In this document: piece by piece, positions 62,036 to 64,000 of the stretch
Position numbering within the stretch: position 1 is the first letter of the stretch
Layout of the letters: every line of letters begins with the position of its first letter
NCBI GenBank assembly: GCA_947476045.1
Contig: CANJNZ010000016.1
Location: 1 to 64,000, forward strand
From: Chthoniobacteraceae bacterium
GTDB taxonomy: Bacteria > Verrucomicrobiota > Verrucomicrobiia > Chthoniobacterales > Chthoniobacteraceae
Length of the DNA stretch: 64,000 bases
Direction of reading: 5' to 3'
Program-made: the position numbers and the translations under genes
The notes under the pieces: model-generated
The model's database searches: none
What the model was told of the DNA's origin: nothing
The model's input: the letters and a program-made list of their open reading frames with translations, nothing else

Positions 62036-63177
62036 GCAATCCGCAATCCGCAATCCCCAATCCGCAATCAAACAAGGCGCGCTACATCATGCTCGGCGGT
62101 TTTCTTGGCGCCGGGAAGACGACGGCTGTCGGCGCGCTCGCTAACCATCTCGTCCAGCAAGGACTTCGTGTCGGACTCATCACGAACGACCAAGGGAGCG
62201 AGCTAGTGGACACTGCCATGCTGCGAGCGCACGGTTTTCAAACCGAGGAAATCACCGGCGGCTGTTTTTGCTGCCGCTTTGCAACGCTCGCCGATGCTGC
62301 ACGCAAACTGAGCGCTGCGACACGGCCTGATGTTTTTATCGCGGAACCCGTCGGAAGCTGCACCGATCTCGTCGCCACCGTCACGTATCCGCTGCGACGG
62401 CTCTATGGCGATGCGTTTACAGTCGCGCCGCTCAGCGTGCTCGTGGACCCGGTGAGGGCAGAGCGGCTGTTCGGTTTTGCGGAGGGCGGGAAGTTTTCCG
62501 ACAAGGTCGCCTACATTTACCGCAAGCAACTCGAAGAGGCCGACCTGCTCGTCGTCACGAAGACCGACACACTCGACGCCGCACGACTGGAGCGACTGCG
62601 CGCGCGTCTCGCGGAGGAATGTCCGCACGCCGAGGTGCTCGCAGTGAGCATCCGCACGGGCGCGGGTGTTGCGGAGTGGTTTGAGAAAATCACATCGAGC
62701 GAGCAGCAGGCGCGCGCGACGATGGCTGTGGACTACGAGCTTTACGCCGAAGGCGAGGCGCTGCTCGGCTGGCTGAATGCAACCATCCAAATCGCGGGCG
62801 AACCGGCCTTTGATAGCAAGATGGTGCTGAAATCATTCGCCAGCGAGATTCAGCATTTGCTCGCTGCGCGGGGCGGGGAGATCGCTCATTTGAAAATGAC
62901 GCTCAGCCCCGACACCGGCCTCGGCGACATCGCGGCGATCAGTCTCGTGCGTTCCGATTTCGTTTCCGAACTTTCGCTCACGCTCGATGCACCAGTTTCC
63001 AGCGGCCAACTCATCCTCAACTGCCGCGCCGAAGCCGCGCCCGAGGAAATCCGCGATGTCGTGCGTGCAGCCGTCGCGAATATGAACATCGGCGGCGTCA
63101 CCGCACAGCTCGAACACCTCGAATTTTTCCGCCCCGGAAAACCCGAGCCGACGCACCGGGACAACGTGTCCGTTTAA
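62032..63177 (+). CDS. CobW/COG0523-family GTPase (putative metal chaperone)
   Basis: A 381-residue P-loop GTPase, starting at GTG 62032 with a GTGA overlap with the previous gene. GFLGAGKTT (23-31) is the P-loop and CxCC (C78, C80, C81 in GGCFCC) is the family metal-binding motif. The N-terminal 12 residues (SNPQSAIPNPQS) are coded by a heptamer tandem repeat. The real start might be M20. It should insert Zn, Co or Fe into a partner. The C-terminal region has a long substrate-like tail. Confidence 0.88.
   Translation: MSNPQSAIPNPQSNKARYIMLGGFLGAGKTTAVGALANHLVQQGLRVGLITNDQGSELVDTAMLRAHGFQTEEITGGCFCCRFATLADAARKLSAATRPDVFIAEPVGSCTDLVATVTYPLRRLYGDAFTVAPLSVLVDPVRAERLFGFAEGGKFSDKVAYIYRKQLEEADLLVVTKTDTLDAARLERLRARLAEECPHAEVLAVSIRTGAGVAEWFEKITSSEQQARATMAVDYELYAEGEALLGWLNATIQIAGEPAFDSKMVLKSFASEIQHLLAARGGEIAHLKMTLSPDTGLGDIAAISLVRSDFVSELSLTLDAPVSSGQLILNCRAEAAPEEIRDVVRAAVANMNIGGVTAQLEHLEFFRPGKPEPTHRDNVSV
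62037..62069. repeat. Tandem heptamer repeat at the CobW gene start
   Basis: About 4.7 copies of CAATCCG (one copy CAATCCC), 33 nt in all. The frame of the CobW gene runs through it, giving a repetitive N-terminus. Heptamer length makes it prone to slippage, so the start could vary in length between strains and, because 7 is not a multiple of 3, in frame. Confidence 0.8.
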
Positions 63178-63178
63178 T

Positions 63179-63571
63179 ATGTCGAAAATTCTCTACTGCC
63201 ATTGCCAATACGCGCAGGTCGTCCCGAAGGACGTGAAGGAAACCGTGCTGCGCAAGTTGTGCGAGAGCGGCGTGGCGTTTGATGCCGTCGCGGATCTTTG
63301 CGAGATGGCCGCGCGCCGCGATCCTGCGCTGGCGCAACTCAGCGCGAGCGGTGAGGTGAAAATCGCTGCGTGTTTTCCCCGCGCGGTGAAGGGACTTTTT
63401 CACCAATGCGGCGCGGATCTCGCGGCGGATAAAACGGAGGTGATCAATATGCGGACGCTGACGGCGGAGGAAGTCGTCGCGCGGCTGGCGGCGGAGGATC
63501 TGCGGGCGAATGTGCCGGGCAAAAACGCGCAGTTGCCCACGACGCCCAATGACGGCAATGTGAACGCATGA
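63179..63571 (+). CDS. Small Cys-rich protein with HdrA-like N-terminal motif
   Basis: A 130-residue cytoplasmic protein. Six Cys are present (7, 9, 28, 41, 65, 77). The opening ILYCHCQYAQVVPKDV resembles the first Cys motif of heterodisulfide-reductase A-type proteins, and CFPRAVKGLFHQC follows. It may carry an iron-sulfur or sulfur group. It lies 1 bp after the CobW gene and overlaps the HicB gene by 4 bp, which ties it to the desulfurase/CobW group. Exact family not known. Confidence 0.75.
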   Translation: MSKILYCHCQYAQVVPKDVKETVLRKLCESGVAFDAVADLCEMAARRDPALAQLSASGEVKIAACFPRAVKGLFHQCGADLAADKTEVINMRTLTAEEVVARLAAEDLRANVPGKNAQLPTTPNDGNVNA

Positions 63572-63792
63572 AGACGCTGCAACTCACCGCACTGCTCGAA
63601 CGCGAGGACGATGGCTACGTGGCGCTCTGCCCGGAGCTGGACGTGGCGAGCCAGGGCGACACGGTGGAAGAGGCGCGTGCGAATTTGAAGGAAGCCGTGG
63701 AGTTGTTTCTCGAAACCGCGCCGCGCGAGGAGCTGGAAAGACGTTACCACGCGGAGGTGTTCATCAGCCGCTTCGAGGCCGCGTATGCCTAA
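63568..63792 (+). CDS. hicB: HicB-like antitoxin
   Basis: A 74-residue protein with the HicB partial RNase-H fold: ALLEREDDGYVALCPELDVASQGDT followed by the EEARANLKEAVELFLE helix. It lacks a separate DNA-binding tail, so it is a short form. It precedes and overlaps the HicA gene by 8 bp. HicBA pairs are type II toxin-antitoxin modules in which HicB neutralises the HicA mRNA-cleaving toxin. It overlaps the Cys-rich protein start-to-stop by 4 bp. Confidence 0.9.
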   Translation: MKTLQLTALLEREDDGYVALCPELDVASQGDTVEEARANLKEAVELFLETAPREELERRYHAEVFISRFEAAYA

Positions 63793-64000
63793 GCTCGGCG
63801 TCTTTTCCGGTGCGGAGGTGTGCCGGATTTTGGAGGCGGAAGGTTTCCACATCGTCCGCCAGCGCGGCAGCCACATCATCCTGCAACGCACGACGGATGC
63901 AGGCGCGGCGACGGTGCCGGTGCCGAATCACCGCGTAGTGCGTATCGGCACATTGCTCTCGATTATTCGCCAAAGCGGTGTGCCCCGTGAGCGGTTCATG
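63785..64000 (+). CDS. hicA: HicA-like mRNA interferase toxin (cut by window end)
   Basis: The first 72 codons are visible from ATG 63785. The double-stranded RNA-binding-like fold has the catalytic His in GSH (30) preceded by LEAEGFHIVRQR, and later VPVPNHRVVRIGTLLSIIRQSG. HicA cleaves mRNA or tmRNA in translation-independent fashion. It overlaps HicB by 8 bp. The end lies beyond the window, so its length is not known, but few residues should be missing. Confidence 0.9.
   Translation, partial: MPKLGVFSGAEVCRILEAEGFHIVRQRGSHIILQRTTDAGAATVPVPNHRVVRIGTLLSIIRQSGVPRERFM

Noticed and set aside
1-64000. CRISPR array
   Set aside because: No spaced direct repeats with unique spacers; the repeats found are palindromic elements or a short tandem tract.
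1-64000. Prophage or insertion-sequence transposase
   Set aside because: No transposase, integrase, capsid or terminase signature was seen in any frame.
1-64000. tRNA or rRNA genes
   Set aside because: I did not find a T-loop GGTTCGAATCC-like motif with a fitting cloverleaf, nor rRNA-like stretches; a covariance-model search would be decisive.

Overview
The window is chromosomal DNA from a GC-rich bacterium of the PVC group, most likely a verrucomicrobial relative. The best lineage marker is a 1,713-residue secreted protein (29783-34924) that joins ThuA domains, a PVC-type membrane-bound dehydrogenase domain, HEAT-like repeats and a CxxCH haem site. Supporting signs are Ser/Thr kinases with N-terminal zinc ribbons, a class-3 prolyl-tRNA synthetase, an LpxL-type acyltransferase (Gram-negative envelope) and short inverted-repeat families of the kind common in these genomes. 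The assignment is inferred from gene content. No rRNA or tRNA was seen; the only RNA gene recognised is the small SRP RNA.

Layout. 0.2-6.8 kb: a membrane protein and a His-rich putative metal-handling protein, miaE, an FGGY sugar kinase, a small membrane protein and a DEAD-box helicase. 7-13.4 kb: a Ser/Thr kinase, an MFS carrier with an EF-hand loop, then envelope-sugar genes (glycosyltransferase, polyprenyl-phosphate sugar transferase, VanZ-like protein). 13.5-24.9 kb: metG, M42 peptidase, LpxL-like acyltransferase, L,D-transpeptidase, ispH, a frameshifted endonuclease/phosphatase coupled to a glycosyltransferase, proS, an EamA permease and two small membrane proteins. 25.1-29.8 kb: a signalling module built from a Roadblock protein, an MglA-like GTPase, a Roadblock scaffold, a receiver-PATAN regulator and a partner. 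29.8-34.9 kb: the giant PVC protein.

35.0-46.6 kb looks like a biosynthetic and export island. It holds an intact ketosynthase coupled to a ketosynthase-like partner lacking all catalytic residues, GtrA and LolA-like proteins, an acyl carrier protein, a condensation-fold acyltransferase, two FAD enzymes (one with the Lys and WxWxIP signatures of flavin halogenases), an adenylating ligase, a methyltransferase, a patatin-like protein and a flippase-like membrane protein. This set recalls aryl-polyene and xanthomonadin-type pigment clusters but is not a standard one. 46.6-64 kb: a small lipoprotein, a coiled-coil protein, SRP RNA, a Pal-like lipoprotein, recA, an archaemetzincin-type protease, several lineage-specific proteins, a second L,D-transpeptidase, a large Ser/Thr kinase, then cysteine desulfurase / H-protein-like / CobW GTPase / Cys-rich protein, and a HicBA pair cut by the window edge.

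A theme across the window is that short repeat families have entered or bordered coding sequence: inside metG, at the 3' end of the M42 peptidase, at the 5' end of the CobW gene and around several promoters. Several genes also hold internal stretches of much lower GC than their flanks, suggesting segmental recombination.
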